Of a DNA stretch of 64,000 bases, positions 1-8,592 are shown in pieces. Positions within the stretch are counted from its first letter, which is position 1; every line of letters starts with the position of its first letter. A program made the position numbers and the translations under genes. The DNA lies in the NCBI GenBank assembly GCA_021851405.1, contig JAJZDW010000009.1, positions 1 through 64,000 of the forward strand, read 5' to 3'. The notes under the pieces were generated by a model. The model saw only the letters and a list, made by a program, of their open reading frames with translations, did no database searches and had not been told where the DNA came from. This DNA comes from Pseudomonadota bacterium (lineage in GTDB: Bacteria; Pseudomonadota; Gammaproteobacteria; Steroidobacterales; Steroidobacteraceae).

Positions 1-2
1 AG

Positions 3-137
3 GACCTCGCGACCGTCGTGCGCAACACCTGCATCACCCGCGGCACGAAATCCGCCTCGCCCGCCTTTAAGATGGTCACGACCGCCACCGACACACAACA
101 CCGCGCGCTGCAGCTGCTGCAGCAAATTACCGTGTAG
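3..137 (+). CDS. C-terminal end of a gene cut by the window edge, possibly a transposase
   Basis: An open frame enters from the left edge and ends at a TAG at 135-137, giving 44 residues ending in ALQLLQQITV. The tail resembles the extreme C-terminus of some IS-type transposases (a threonine-rich segment followed by an LLQ-type helix), but this is a recollection of style, not a family match. No terminal inverted repeat is visible before the next gene. It could equally be the end of an unrelated protein. Confidence 0.3.
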   Translation, partial: DLATVVRNTCITRGTKSASPAFKMVTTATDTQHRALQLLQQITV

Positions 138-216
138 CCACTCAGCTCACAGCCTGCAATGCGTCAACTACCTGAGCAGCAACGGATTTTTTCGCGCGCC
201 GAGGGATAACTCCAGT

Positions 217-702
217 TTAGGCGCGCGCGCCCGGCTCCACCCGGGCGATATGTGCGGCGAAACACCCGTACTTGGCGTAGTGGGCGTGCAAGTAGGCGGT
301 GCGCGGATCGGACAAGAGTCTCTCGATCAGGCGTTCAACGTTCGTCCCCGGCGTGATGTCGGCGTCAATCATCATGTGGTCATGATCGAAGGCGCGCACC
401 GACATCACTCGGGGCCGAAAAAGCGCGGGCACCTCGTTGATGCGATCGTAGCGCTGGCGAGCCCCCTCCAGGACGTAGATGGCGTGGCATGAGCGATAGG
501 GCGTGGCGGCCGGCTGGTGCAGGTAGTTGATAAGGAGCGTCGCCTCACCTGGTGCGGCCTCGCGCAGCTCGATGCGATCGGGAAAGCCGCGGGACTGATC
601 GGCGATGACGCGCCGGGCGCCGCGGCGCGCCAAACTAAGATCATCCAATCCCACGAGCGCCGCGAACGGCTCGGGCGATAATCCGGTGATGCGAAAATCC
701 AT
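217..702 (-). CDS. DUF1203 family protein
   Basis: The 161-residue product starts MDFRITGL and carries the hallmarks of DUF1203: an N-terminal FRITGL strand, a GLDD-LxxRGARR stretch, the central INYLHQPAATPYRSCHAIYV segment and a C-terminal AHYAKYGCFAAHIARV. I chose the ATG at 702 because GGAG lies about 8 bases upstream and family members begin at this point; the frame is open further upstream but unlike the family. The biochemical role of DUF1203 is unknown. It has no signal peptide and is a monocistronic, probably cytoplasmic protein. Its stop lies beside the possible transposase remnant at the left edge, so the neighbourhood does not suggest a function. Confidence 0.8.
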   Translation of the reverse strand: MDFRITGLSPEPFAALVGLDDLSLARRGARRVIADQSRGFPDRIELREAAPGEATLLINYLHQPAATPYRSCHAIYVLEGARQRYDRINEVPALFRPRVMSVRAFDHDHMMIDADITPGTNVERLIERLLSDPRTAYLHAHYAKYGCFAAHIARVEPGARA

Positions 703-780
703 CGGTAGCTCCGCACTGCGATGACGGCGGCAGCGTACTGCGCCGCGCCGTGCGGAACTCGCCAAAACCGGACCCGCAGC

Positions 781-2295
781 TCAGGCGCGGTGCACGTAAT
801 CCACTTCCGTCATCATGCCGTCCATCTGATGAATCAGGTTGTGGCAATGCAGCATCCATCGGCCGGGCGGTGAGTCGGCGCGAAACCGCCAACGCGCGGT
901 ACCGCCGGCCGGCACGAGCGTCGTGTCCTTCGCGAGCGGTCGGCGCAAGCGCTCTGCGGAGACTTCGATGAGCTCAAAGATGTGTCCATGCAGGTGCATC
1001 GGGTGATCCATGTCGGTCGGATTCTTAAAGGCGATCTCGACCCGATCGCCGCGCCGCACATCGATCCGCGGTGCGTTCGGCCAGACTTTCCCATCGATCG
1101 TCCAGTGTGGCTGGTCCGGTGTCCCCCCGCCGAGCACCAGCGTGCGCCGCACGTTGGCCGCACCAAACGATTCCGGCGTACTCGCCGTGAGCGGGACACC
1201 GTCACCGGCAAGTGCGTACGTGAACAGCCTCGCGCCCGCGAGTGACTGCGGCGGAACCTGCAGCGGATGCGCCGCCGCGTCGGCCGTGCGGATCACCATC
1301 GCCTGGCGGCGCCCGCCATCCGGCCCCATGAGGCTCTCGAGCAGCCAGGCGCCAGGACGCGTCACTTCGAACCACGCGTCGTAGCGTTCCGCCACGCCGA
1401 TGCGCAGCGCCTCGACCGTCACGGGGCGTGCGAGCGGATTGCCGTCGCTGTGCGTGACGCGCAGCTCATGGTTTGCCAGACGCACATAGTGCGTTAGCGT
1501 CGGACTGGCATTGAGGATGCGCAGCCGTACGGTCTGCCCTACTTTGACGATGAGCGGCGGTGTGTGTGGGTATGCGGCCCCGCTGATGCAATGCGACAGA
1601 TACCTCAGCGCATCCCCCATCCGCATCGGCCCGGCCGACGGGCTCATCCCACTCATCCCACTCATGTCGCTCATGCGCGGCGGGGACGGCTGCGCCCGCA
1701 TGCCCGTCGCGGTCAGGCCCGGCGGCAGATACATCGGCGCATCGCTCGTCCCGGCCAGCGCCGCGTCCAGGCTGCGCAGGTCCGGCACATCGTGCAGGAT
1801 GAGCACGACTTCGACATCGGCGCGCGGCTCACGAGGATCCTCCACCAGAAACGCCCCGAACAGCCCGCGCGCATCCTGATCACCGACGTGCGAGTGGTAC
1901 CACCGAAACCCCGGCGGATCGGGCTTGAAGGTATAGAGGAACTCCCCCCCGTTCGGGACCGGAGCCTGTGTGACATACGGAACACCATCCATGTCGTTCG
2001 GCAGGATCATGCCGTGCCAGTGGATGGTGCTCATCGATCCGGTGTGATTGACGAAGCGAGCCCGGAACGATTGCCCGTGCCGCACGCGCAGGAGTGGACC
2101 GGGCACGCGTCCGTTGTACGCCAACCCGGTGAAGTTCGCTCCGGTGACCACCGGATAGCGGTACGGGCGCGCTTCAAGCGTGACCTCGATGACATCACTG
2201 TCTGCAGCGCGCGCACTCATCGGCGGCAACAATGTCCAGCTTAGGGCTGCGGTACCAGCGGCGAGGGTCGTCTGCAGAAAATCGCGGCGGCGCAT
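781..2295 (-). CDS. Secreted multicopper oxidase with a Met-rich insert
   Basis: A 504-residue multicopper oxidase. The ATG at 2295 is preceded by GGAGAA and begins a twin-arginine signal (MRRRDFLQTT), so the protein is probably exported folded with copper. All four copper-ligand motifs are visible: HWHG near residue 92, HSH near 134, HPMHLHGH in the C-terminal third and HCHNLIHQM near the end, the last giving the Cys of the type 1 site followed by the axial Met region. A Met/Ser-rich loop (about residues 200-227, with repeated SGM) resembles the copper-binding loops of CueO and CopA type cuprous oxidases. A role in Cu(I) or phenolic oxidation is likely; it might aid lignocellulose attack, but no operator of the adjoining island lies upstream. 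Confidence 0.88.
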   Translation of the reverse strand: MRRRDFLQTTLAAGTAALSWTLLPPMSARAADSDVIEVTLEARPYRYPVVTGANFTGLAYNGRVPGPLLRVRHGQSFRARFVNHTGSMSTIHWHGMILPNDMDGVPYVTQAPVPNGGEFLYTFKPDPPGFRWYHSHVGDQDARGLFGAFLVEDPREPRADVEVVLILHDVPDLRSLDAALAGTSDAPMYLPPGLTATGMRAQPSPPRMSDMSGMSGMSPSAGPMRMGDALRYLSHCISGAAYPHTPPLIVKVGQTVRLRILNASPTLTHYVRLANHELRVTHSDGNPLARPVTVEALRIGVAERYDAWFEVTRPGAWLLESLMGPDGGRRQAMVIRTADAAAHPLQVPPQSLAGARLFTYALAGDGVPLTASTPESFGAANVRRTLVLGGGTPDQPHWTIDGKVWPNAPRIDVRRGDRVEIAFKNPTDMDHPMHLHGHIFELIEVSAERLRRPLAKDTTLVPAGGTARWRFRADSPPGRWMLHCHNLIHQMDGMMTEVDYVHRA

Positions 2296-2536
2296 GATGC
2301 GTTCTCCTTCGCAGCGCCCTGTGCGGCGCGCTCGGACCAACGGATGGCCCGGCCCCGCACGCGGGCGCGCACACTCCGCAGAACCTCCGCACGCTCGGGG
2401 GGGCGCCGGCGATGACCGGTAACGACAGAGTCCGCCGGGAATTCCCTAGCGGACGCTGCGTCGAAAGACTCCATCGTACCGCAGTCCGTCCGGCGACGGG
2501 CATGCCTCGGCCGCCCGCCCGCGACCTCGTCCGGCC

Positions 2537-4036
2537 TCAGGAGGCCGCCGGTTCTTCGGCAGGTGCGGCGCGGCCCGCGGCCGGATGCCAGAGCTCCTGG
2601 ATCGACTCGAGCGTGCGACCCTTGGTCTCAGGCACGAAGCGCAGCACGAACAGCCCGGCCAGGATCGCCCCTGCGCTGTAGAGCCAATAGGCGAAACCGT
2701 GGTTGAAGTGCCGATTCAGATAGGCACTGCCGTCGAGCATCGGGAACGTCAGTGAGACAATGAAGTTCATGATCCACTGCGCGCCGATCGCGATCGACAT
2801 CGCCTTGCCGCGGATGGCGTTCGGATAGATCTCCGCGAGCATGACCCACACCACCGGCCCCCAGGAGAATGAGAAACCCATGATGTAGAGCACGACGGCG
2901 GCAATGGCCAGATAGGACGCACCGCTCGCCCGCCCGGCTGCGGCCTGAGCGCCGGCGCTCACCAGATGCAGATCGAACAGCAGACCGATCACGATCATCG
3001 CCGCGGCCATCACAAACGCGCCCGCCACCAGCAACGGCTTGCGCCCCAGCCGGTCGACGGTGAAGGTCGCCGCCAGCGTGAACACCGTCATGGTCACCCC
3101 GACGAACGTTGCCGACTCCCAGTACGCCTGGTTGGTCGAGGCGCCCATGTTCTCGAACATGTGCGGCGCGTAGTACAGCACCGCATTGATACCCACCAGC
3201 TGCTGAAAGGCGGACAGCGCCACACCGACCACCAGCACCAGCACGCCGAAGGACAGCAGCGGGCGGGTGTGTTCGATCAGTGTCGCCTTGATCTCGTTCA
3301 GCGTCGATTGGGCGCTGTCGGTGCCGACCAGGCGCTTCAGCAGCGCGAGCGCCTCGGCGTCGCGGTCCTTCAGCACCAAGAAGCGCGGAGTCTCCGGCAC
3401 CAGGAACATGAACACGATCAGCAGCGCCGCCGGAATGGCTGCCGAGGCGAGCATGTGCCGCCACGCGGTCTGCAGCAGGTAGGCGCGGCTGTGCCCGGAC
3501 TGGATCACCCAATTGACGAAGTACACCAGGTTGATGCCGACGACGATCGCGATCTGCTGGAACGTCACCAGCATGCCGCGCGTCTCGGGCGGGGCGACTT
3601 CGGCGATGTACATCGGGGCGAGCATCGAGGCCATGCCGATCGCCGTGCCGCCCATCACGCGATAAAAGAGAAACGCCGGCAGCGCACGGTCTCCGACCGC
3701 GCCGAACAGACTCCAGAAGAACTCCGGGTAGCCGGCGCCGAGCGAGGAGACGAGGAACAGCACCCCGGCGATGAGCAGTCCGGCCCGACGCCCGATGCGC
3801 GTCGAGACCGGGCCGGCCACCGCCGCCCCGAGCACGCAGCCGAGCAGCGCGATCGAGATGGCCAAGCCCGAGAGAAGGTTCGCATCCGCGACGCTGAGAT
3901 GGCGGGGGGTGACGAAGTTATGCGTGATCGCGCTCGTGACGCCGGAAATCACCGCCGTGTCGTAGCCGAACAGCAGCCCGCCCAAGGTCGCAGCGGCGGT
4001 CAGCGCCACCACGAGCCCGGTATTGCCTTTGCTCAT
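2537..4036 (-). CDS. MFS sugar porter, probably xylose:H+ symporter
   Basis: A 499-residue protein with about 12 hydrophobic segments and the sugar-porter signatures: GGLLFGYDTAVISG in TM1, GRRAG after TM2, PETPRFL before the central loop, the QQLVGINAVLYYAP motif of TM7, and PETKGRTLE near the C-terminus. These match the XylE/GalP/GLUT family (D-xylose or hexose:proton symport across the inner membrane). The ATG at 4036 follows GAGGGGGTT. It lies 69 bp downstream of the LacI-family gene on the same strand, with a regulon operator in the gap (4053-4066) and its own TTGACA -35. Uptake of xylose released by the secreted xylosidases is the most economical role, but the sugar is inferred from context. 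Confidence 0.88.
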   Translation of the reverse strand: MSKGNTGLVVALTAAATLGGLLFGYDTAVISGVTSAITHNFVTPRHLSVADANLLSGLAISIALLGCVLGAAVAGPVSTRIGRRAGLLIAGVLFLVSSLGAGYPEFFWSLFGAVGDRALPAFLFYRVMGGTAIGMASMLAPMYIAEVAPPETRGMLVTFQQIAIVVGINLVYFVNWVIQSGHSRAYLLQTAWRHMLASAAIPAALLIVFMFLVPETPRFLVLKDRDAEALALLKRLVGTDSAQSTLNEIKATLIEHTRPLLSFGVLVLVVGVALSAFQQLVGINAVLYYAPHMFENMGASTNQAYWESATFVGVTMTVFTLAATFTVDRLGRKPLLVAGAFVMAAAMIVIGLLFDLHLVSAGAQAAAGRASGASYLAIAAVVLYIMGFSFSWGPVVWVMLAEIYPNAIRGKAMSIAIGAQWIMNFIVSLTFPMLDGSAYLNRHFNHGFAYWLYSAGAILAGLFVLRFVPETKGRTLESIQELWHPAAGRAAPAEEPAAS

Positions 4037-4052
4037 CGGAACCCCCTCGTTT

Positions 4053-4066
4053 TGGTATCGCTACCA
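4053..4066. promoter_or_regulatory. LacI-type operator upstream of the sugar porter
   Basis: TGGTATCGCTACCA, a near-perfect 14-bp palindrome. On the minus strand TTGACA (4092-4087) stands 18 bp from CATGGT, which overlaps the operator. The site lies 17 bp upstream of the sugar-porter ATG and downstream of the regulator gene, so the porter can be controlled apart from the regulator. Confidence 0.8.
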
Positions 4067-4105
4067 TGTCTCCCAGGGACCCGTTTTGTCAAGCGTCAGC
4101 GGACT

Positions 4106-5170
4106 TCAGGCCGCGCTTCTCGGGCGTGCCGCCGACTCTCGGGTGATCATCTCATGCGCCACCTGACGATGCACCGGCTCAGCGGCCGCGCCGCGTCGTC
4201 CACCACGGACGGCGGCGACCAACATGTCCACCGCCTCTCCGGCCATCTGTGCGATCGGCTGGTGGATGGTGGTCAGTCCCGGCCAGATGTTCGCCGCGAT
4301 CAGGCTGTCGTCGAAGCCGACCACGGCCAGATCGTTCGGCACCTCGAGACCGCGACGGTGTGCCTCGGCCATGACGGCCGCGGCCATGTCATCGTTGCTG
4401 GCGAAGATCGCGGTCGGCAGCGGTTCGACGGCGAGCAGCTTGCGGGCCGCATCCAGGCCGGACCGGAATGTGAAGAACCCCTGCTCGACGCGCGGCTGCG
4501 GCAATTGTCCGTGCTCCTCGATCGCCGCTGCAAAACCCCGCCAGCGCTCCTCGCTCGCGGTTTGATTCGGGTGACCCTTGATGAAGCCGAGCCGGGTGTG
4601 TCCGAGCGCCAGCAGATACTGGGTCATCTCGCGTGCCGCGGCGAAATCGTCGATGCTCACACACATCGCATCGGCAGGCGGACGGCCCGCAGCCACGGCC
4701 ACGATGCGCATGCGTGCGGCCTGCAACTCCGCGCGGATCACCGCCGACTCGCACAGCGGCGGCGGCAGCACCACGCCGACGACGCCGCCGGCGACCAGAC
4801 GGCGGACCGCACGGCGCGAAGCCGCCGGCGTCATCTCGCACTTCTCCAGCACCAGCTGCACGCCGTGACGGGTGGCGGCATCGAGCGCGCCGACCAGAAA
4901 TTCGCTGAGATAGGAGGCGCTCGGATTGCCGTACAGCAGCCCCATACGCTCGCCGCGGGCGCTCGCCAAGTTGCGCGCGGCGAGATTCGGCGAGTACCCG
5001 AGCTGGCGTACGGCCTGCATGACCGTCTGACGCGTCGCATCGCTCACGTACTGGCCGCCGTTGACCACCCGCGAGACGGTCATCGGCGAGACGCCCGCGT
5101 AGCGCGCGACGTCTTTGATGGTCACGCTGCGGCGGGCGCCGCTTCGGGATTTACGCACCGGTTTGTTCAT
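4106..5170 (-). CDS. LacI-family transcriptional regulator, XylR candidate
   Basis: A 354-residue LacI/GalR regulator. Residues about 16-70 form the helix-turn-helix and hinge (TIKDVARYAGVSPMTVSRVVN, then LGYSPNLAARNLA); the rest is the periplasmic-binding-protein-like effector domain, with FASNDDMAAAVMAEA and VVGFDDSLIAANIWPGLTTI as typical strands. It is the only LacI-family gene in the window, and twelve LacI-style palindromes with a central CG occur upstream of the hemicellulose genes. It is therefore the best candidate for their repressor, with xylose or a xylo-oligosaccharide as inducer. In Xanthomonas and Caulobacter, LacI-type XylR proteins bind very similar 14-bp sites. No copy of the site is visible in its own promoter, so autoregulation is not evident. 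Confidence 0.9.
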   Translation of the reverse strand: MNKPVRKSRSGARRSVTIKDVARYAGVSPMTVSRVVNGGQYVSDATRQTVMQAVRQLGYSPNLAARNLASARGERMGLLYGNPSASYLSEFLVGALDAATRHGVQLVLEKCEMTPAASRRAVRRLVAGGVVGVVLPPPLCESAVIRAELQAARMRIVAVAAGRPPADAMCVSIDDFAAAREMTQYLLALGHTRLGFIKGHPNQTASEERWRGFAAAIEEHGQLPQPRVEQGFFTFRSGLDAARKLLAVEPLPTAIFASNDDMAAAVMAEAHRRGLEVPNDLAVVGFDDSLIAANIWPGLTTIHQPIAQMAGEAVDMLVAAVRGGRRGAAAEPVHRQVAHEMITRESAARPRSAA

Positions 5171-5487
5171 CGATCCTCTGCGTTATTCTCGGTGGCGGTC
5201 GATTGCGGCCAACGCATGGGCCGGCGCACTTTAACACAGGCACAACAGCCCGAGCGCCGGCCCGGCCCGCCCCCCCGAGGGACTCGCCACCCCCGCTCGC
5301 AGCCGGCCGCGCGCACCGCATCTATGATAGCGGAACCAGATCCGGGCCGACCGTCTGTTCGCCGGTCCGCTCCCTCGCCGCGTCCACCCGCCCGGCCCCT
5401 GGCAAGAACGTCTTGAAGGGGCGCTCGGCATTCTCTACCCTCGCGAAGCGCTGTGTGGCGTCCCCGCCCTGGTCCGAGAGTTACCCC
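5171..5487. other. Intergenic region between the LacI regulator and the Kir channel
   Basis: This divergent 317-bp gap holds the promoters of both neighbours. The frame of the channel is open back to 5203 but that stretch is proline- and arginine-rich, low-complexity and unlike the family, so I treat it as non-coding. I see no regulon palindrome and no clear hairpin. Confidence 0.5.
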
Positions 5488-6357
5488 GTGCCCAGCACCG
5501 TTTCCGTGTTTCAGCAGCATCCGGGCCGCCGGATCGTGCGTGAGGGTCTGCCGCGCCGTCGCTGGCAGGACCTGTATCACGTGTTCATGACCATCAGCTG
5601 GCCGCGGCTGTTCATGAGCTTCGCCGGCTTCTTCGTCGCCTTCAACCTGCTGTTCGCGGCCACCTACTCGCTGCAGGCCAACGACATCGCGCACGTCAAT
5701 CCGCCGGGCTTCTGGGGCCGTTTTTTCTTCAGCGTCGAAACCCTCGCCACCGTCGGCTACGGGGACATGCACCCGCAGACGCTCTTCGCGCACATCATTG
5801 CCTCGTTTGAGATCTTCGTCGGCATGATGAGCTTGGCGCTGATCGCCGGGATGATGTTCGCGCGTTTCTCGCGTCCGACGGCGCGGATCCTCTTCGCCCA
5901 TCACGCGGTCATCCGCCCGCTCGACAGCCAGCCGACCCTCATGCTGCGCGCCGCCAATGAGCGGCACAACGTGATCATGGAGGCGCAGGCGCGCCTGCGT
6001 CTGGTGCGCGATGAACAGAGCGTCGAGGGCTTCCAGATACGGCGCGTCCACGACCTGCCGCTGCGGCGCAGCGAGCAGCCGGCGTTCCTCCTCGGCTGGA
6101 CGCTGATGCACACGTTGACGCCCGACAGCCCCCTCGCCAGCGCCACGACCGAGAGCCTGCAGGCCGAGAATGCGTTTCTGATTCTGACGATCCTCGGTAT
6201 CGACGAGACCACCGGACAGACGCTCATGGCGCGCCACGAATACCTGCCCGACATGCTGCGCTGGCAGCACTCGTTCGCCGATATCCTCATTGCCGGCGCC
6301 GATGGAATCGATCGGATCGACTACAGCCGCTTTCACGATATCAAGCCGTTCGTCTGA
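5488..6357 (+). CDS. KirBac-type inward-rectifier potassium channel
   Basis: About 289 residues from a GTG at 5488, close to the usual KirBac length. A basic slide-helix region (RRRWQDLYHVFMTISW) precedes TM1 (about residues 38-60); the pore helix and selectivity filter TVGYGDM follow at about 88-94, then TM2 (about 102-126). The rest is the cytoplasmic beta-sandwich typical of Kir channels, with an HAVIRPLDSQPTLMLRAANERHN stretch like the family. The ATG-initiated frame from 5203 would add 95 residues with no family similarity, so I prefer the GTG. It conducts K+ across the inner membrane. Its position between two hemicellulose transcription units looks accidental; no operator precedes it. 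Confidence 0.85.
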   Translation: MPSTVSVFQQHPGRRIVREGLPRRRWQDLYHVFMTISWPRLFMSFAGFFVAFNLLFAATYSLQANDIAHVNPPGFWGRFFFSVETLATVGYGDMHPQTLFAHIIASFEIFVGMMSLALIAGMMFARFSRPTARILFAHHAVIRPLDSQPTLMLRAANERHNVIMEAQARLRLVRDEQSVEGFQIRRVHDLPLRRSEQPAFLLGWTLMHTLTPDSPLASATTESLQAENAFLILTILGIDETTGQTLMARHEYLPDMLRWQHSFADILIAGADGIDRIDYSRFHDIKPFV

Positions 6358-6372
6358 GGTGCCGCGGCGGCT

Positions 6373-8592
6373 TTAGCGCCGACGCGGATCTCCGTAGAGG
6401 ATCCCCCGCCCGTCGGTCCCGACGTAGACTCGGCCGAAAATCCGCGGGTCCCCCGCAATGCACCGAAAACGCTGGCCATAGCGATGCCGCCGTCCGTTCA
6501 ACCGGTGCCAGTGCCGTCCGGCATCCTCCGAACGCCAGACGGCGAGGCTTCGATGGTGTCGCGCGAGAGCATACAGCGTCGGATAATGACGGCCCGGCGC
6601 CGCTTTGCCGAAGCTCAGCGCCACCACGTGCACGCCGCCGTTCACTTCGCGGAAGGACCGACCTCCATCGCGTGAGTGGAAAAGACCCCCTCGGCTCACG
6701 AGCCACAGGTCCCCGGCTCGCCCTGGCGTTGCGATGAGCGGCCACGGCTGTTCCGCCGAGCGCGGCTGATCGGCCGTCAGGCGCCGCGGCAAGCCCCGGG
6801 TTGCCTGATCGTGGAACACCCTGCCGCCATCGCCACTCACGAACAGCCGACCCGTGCGCAAGTCAATCGCATAAAGCCGACCCGCGACCGCGCGATCCGC
6901 GATCGGATGAGCGCCGCGCGGCAGACCACGCACGGTGTGCCAACTCGCTCCGTGGTCGCGGGTGAAGACTGGGGTTGCGGTCATGGCGATGAACGTACGT
7001 CCGCGCGGCGAGACGACGATCTGCCCGGTGGGACCCGGCGCCCACAACGGGTGCCAGGTACGGCCATAGTCGAGTGAGTACGCCAGCGTCGGTGCACCCG
7101 GCGCCGAGCGCGGCGCACGGGTTCCGCCGCGCACCACCACCGCAGGCGCGAGGCCTGCCTCGTCGATATCGTCCGTATTGGCAAAGACCGGATGGACGAA
7201 CTGCGCGCGCGGCGAGCGATTCAGGTGGTCGTGCGCAAACCCACTGAGATCCCCGAAGCCGCTGAGCAAGTGCGGTCCGCGCGGGGGACTGAGGAGTGTC
7301 AGCACCGCGGTCTGCTCCACGCCACGCACCCAAGGCCTCCAGAGCACCTCCCGGCCGCGGTCCACGTTGTGCAGCGCGTCGGTGGCGTACACCGTCGCAC
7401 CCGTGGTGTAGGCCGCATGCGATGGATCGAACGGATCGATTGCGACACCGGCGATCCACCAGCCGAACCGCGCATGGGCTCTGCCCCAGCGCAGGAACGG
7501 TGTGGCGCCGACATCACGCCGACTGCGCGCGCGGAGGTTTTGCCACTGCCGTCCGCCATCGACCGAGCGCCACAGGATGTCGCCGCCCCGCCAGCGATCC
7601 ACCGTGGCCACGAGCAACAGTCCGGGTCGGGCCGCATCGACGGCCAGTCCCATGAACCCACCCCGATCGGGTCCGCGTGACATCGGCGGGGTGATGTTGC
7701 GCCAGCGACCGCCGCGCGGGTCATAGCGGTAGACGGCACCGGCGGTGATGCCATTGGGGCCGACGCCGTTGCTGTAGGTGATGTAGAGCCGTCCACGTGC
7801 GCCGAGCGCCGCCTGCACCGGCAGCAAATCCGCGCCAGGCTGCCCGGGCACGGCGCGCCAAGTCACCCCGCCATCGCTCGAACTGAACAGGTGCGCCCGC
7901 CCCGCCAGGGTCAACCCGACAAAGAGCCGCCGCGAAGGGCGCCCGGGCGCGCCGCCGGCTGGATCCGGTACGACGAAGCTGATGCCGGCCTGCCCGGGGG
8001 GTGAGGCGCGCCAGCCGCGCCCCCGCCACGGAAAGGACCGCACCGGCTGCCACTGTTCGCCGCGATCGACGCTGCGCTGGAGTCCGTCGTACCGAGAGCC
8101 GAAGTAGAGGATGGCCGGATCATTCGGATCGACCGCCAGACGCTCCCCGAGGCCACGCCCCGGCATGTTGCCGCCCATGCGAAACGGGGTCGGAAAGATT
8201 TGCCAATGCGCGCCGCGGTCGCGCGAGCGCAGAAGGGCTGCCGGCTGGTTCGGGTACATCCCGGCCGCCACGTACAGCACATTCGCATTGCGCGGGTCGA
8301 GCGCGATGCTCTCGATGCCGAAATCACTCGATGTGTCGAGTTGATCCTCGAGCGCCCGCCAGCGCCGCTGCCGTGCACTCCAGCGGTACACACCGCCCAT
8401 GTCGGTGCGCAGATATGCCAGGCCGCGCTGGAGCGGACTGAAGACGATCGCCGGAGCAAAGCCGCCTCCGCCGACACGTACGCTGCGCCAACGGTAGGGC
8501 AGCACCCCGTGCGCGGCGAGCGCCGGCAGCGCCACGGACGCGCCCGCCAGCAGCGCCGCGGATCGCCTTGCCCACCGGCTCAGGCGCTGCAC
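6373..8592 (-). CDS. Secreted GH74 xyloglucanase
   Basis: The 739-residue product is built of repeated BNR/Asp-box hairpins (SRDRGAHW, SVDRGEQW, SSDGGVTW, SVDGGRQW, TRDHGASW, SEDAGRHW), the double seven-bladed propeller pattern of GH74. The N-terminal GGGGFAPAIVFSP, YLRTDMGGVYRW and GRGLGERLAVDP segments are typical of family endo-xyloglucanases and oligoxyloglucan reducing-end hydrolases. I chose the GTG at 8592, which overlaps the end of the epimerase gene by 13 bp and gives a signal peptide (RRSAALLAGASVALPALA). The open frame extends further upstream, but only through the epimerase gene. As the last gene of the xyloglucan operon it would cut the beta-1,4-glucan backbone. Secretion to periplasm or exterior is inferred. 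Confidence 0.88.
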   Translation of the reverse strand: MQRLSRWARRSAALLAGASVALPALAAHGVLPYRWRSVRVGGGGFAPAIVFSPLQRGLAYLRTDMGGVYRWSARQRRWRALEDQLDTSSDFGIESIALDPRNANVLYVAAGMYPNQPAALLRSRDRGAHWQIFPTPFRMGGNMPGRGLGERLAVDPNDPAILYFGSRYDGLQRSVDRGEQWQPVRSFPWRGRGWRASPPGQAGISFVVPDPAGGAPGRPSRRLFVGLTLAGRAHLFSSSDGGVTWRAVPGQPGADLLPVQAALGARGRLYITYSNGVGPNGITAGAVYRYDPRGGRWRNITPPMSRGPDRGGFMGLAVDAARPGLLLVATVDRWRGGDILWRSVDGGRQWQNLRARSRRDVGATPFLRWGRAHARFGWWIAGVAIDPFDPSHAAYTTGATVYATDALHNVDRGREVLWRPWVRGVEQTAVLTLLSPPRGPHLLSGFGDLSGFAHDHLNRSPRAQFVHPVFANTDDIDEAGLAPAVVVRGGTRAPRSAPGAPTLAYSLDYGRTWHPLWAPGPTGQIVVSPRGRTFIAMTATPVFTRDHGASWHTVRGLPRGAHPIADRAVAGRLYAIDLRTGRLFVSGDGGRVFHDQATRGLPRRLTADQPRSAEQPWPLIATPGRAGDLWLVSRGGLFHSRDGGRSFREVNGGVHVVALSFGKAAPGRHYPTLYALARHHRSLAVWRSEDAGRHWHRLNGRRHRYGQRFRCIAGDPRIFGRVYVGTDGRGILYGDPRRR

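Noticed and set aside
2966-5416. An 816-codon open frame on the plus strand
   Set aside because: It runs antisense through the sugar porter and LacI genes. Its translation is rich in Arg, His, Gln and Gly without any domain, as expected for the complement of high-GC coding sequence.
5203-5487. N-terminal extension of the KirBac channel
   Set aside because: Low-complexity Pro/Arg/Ala sequence with no membrane or family features.
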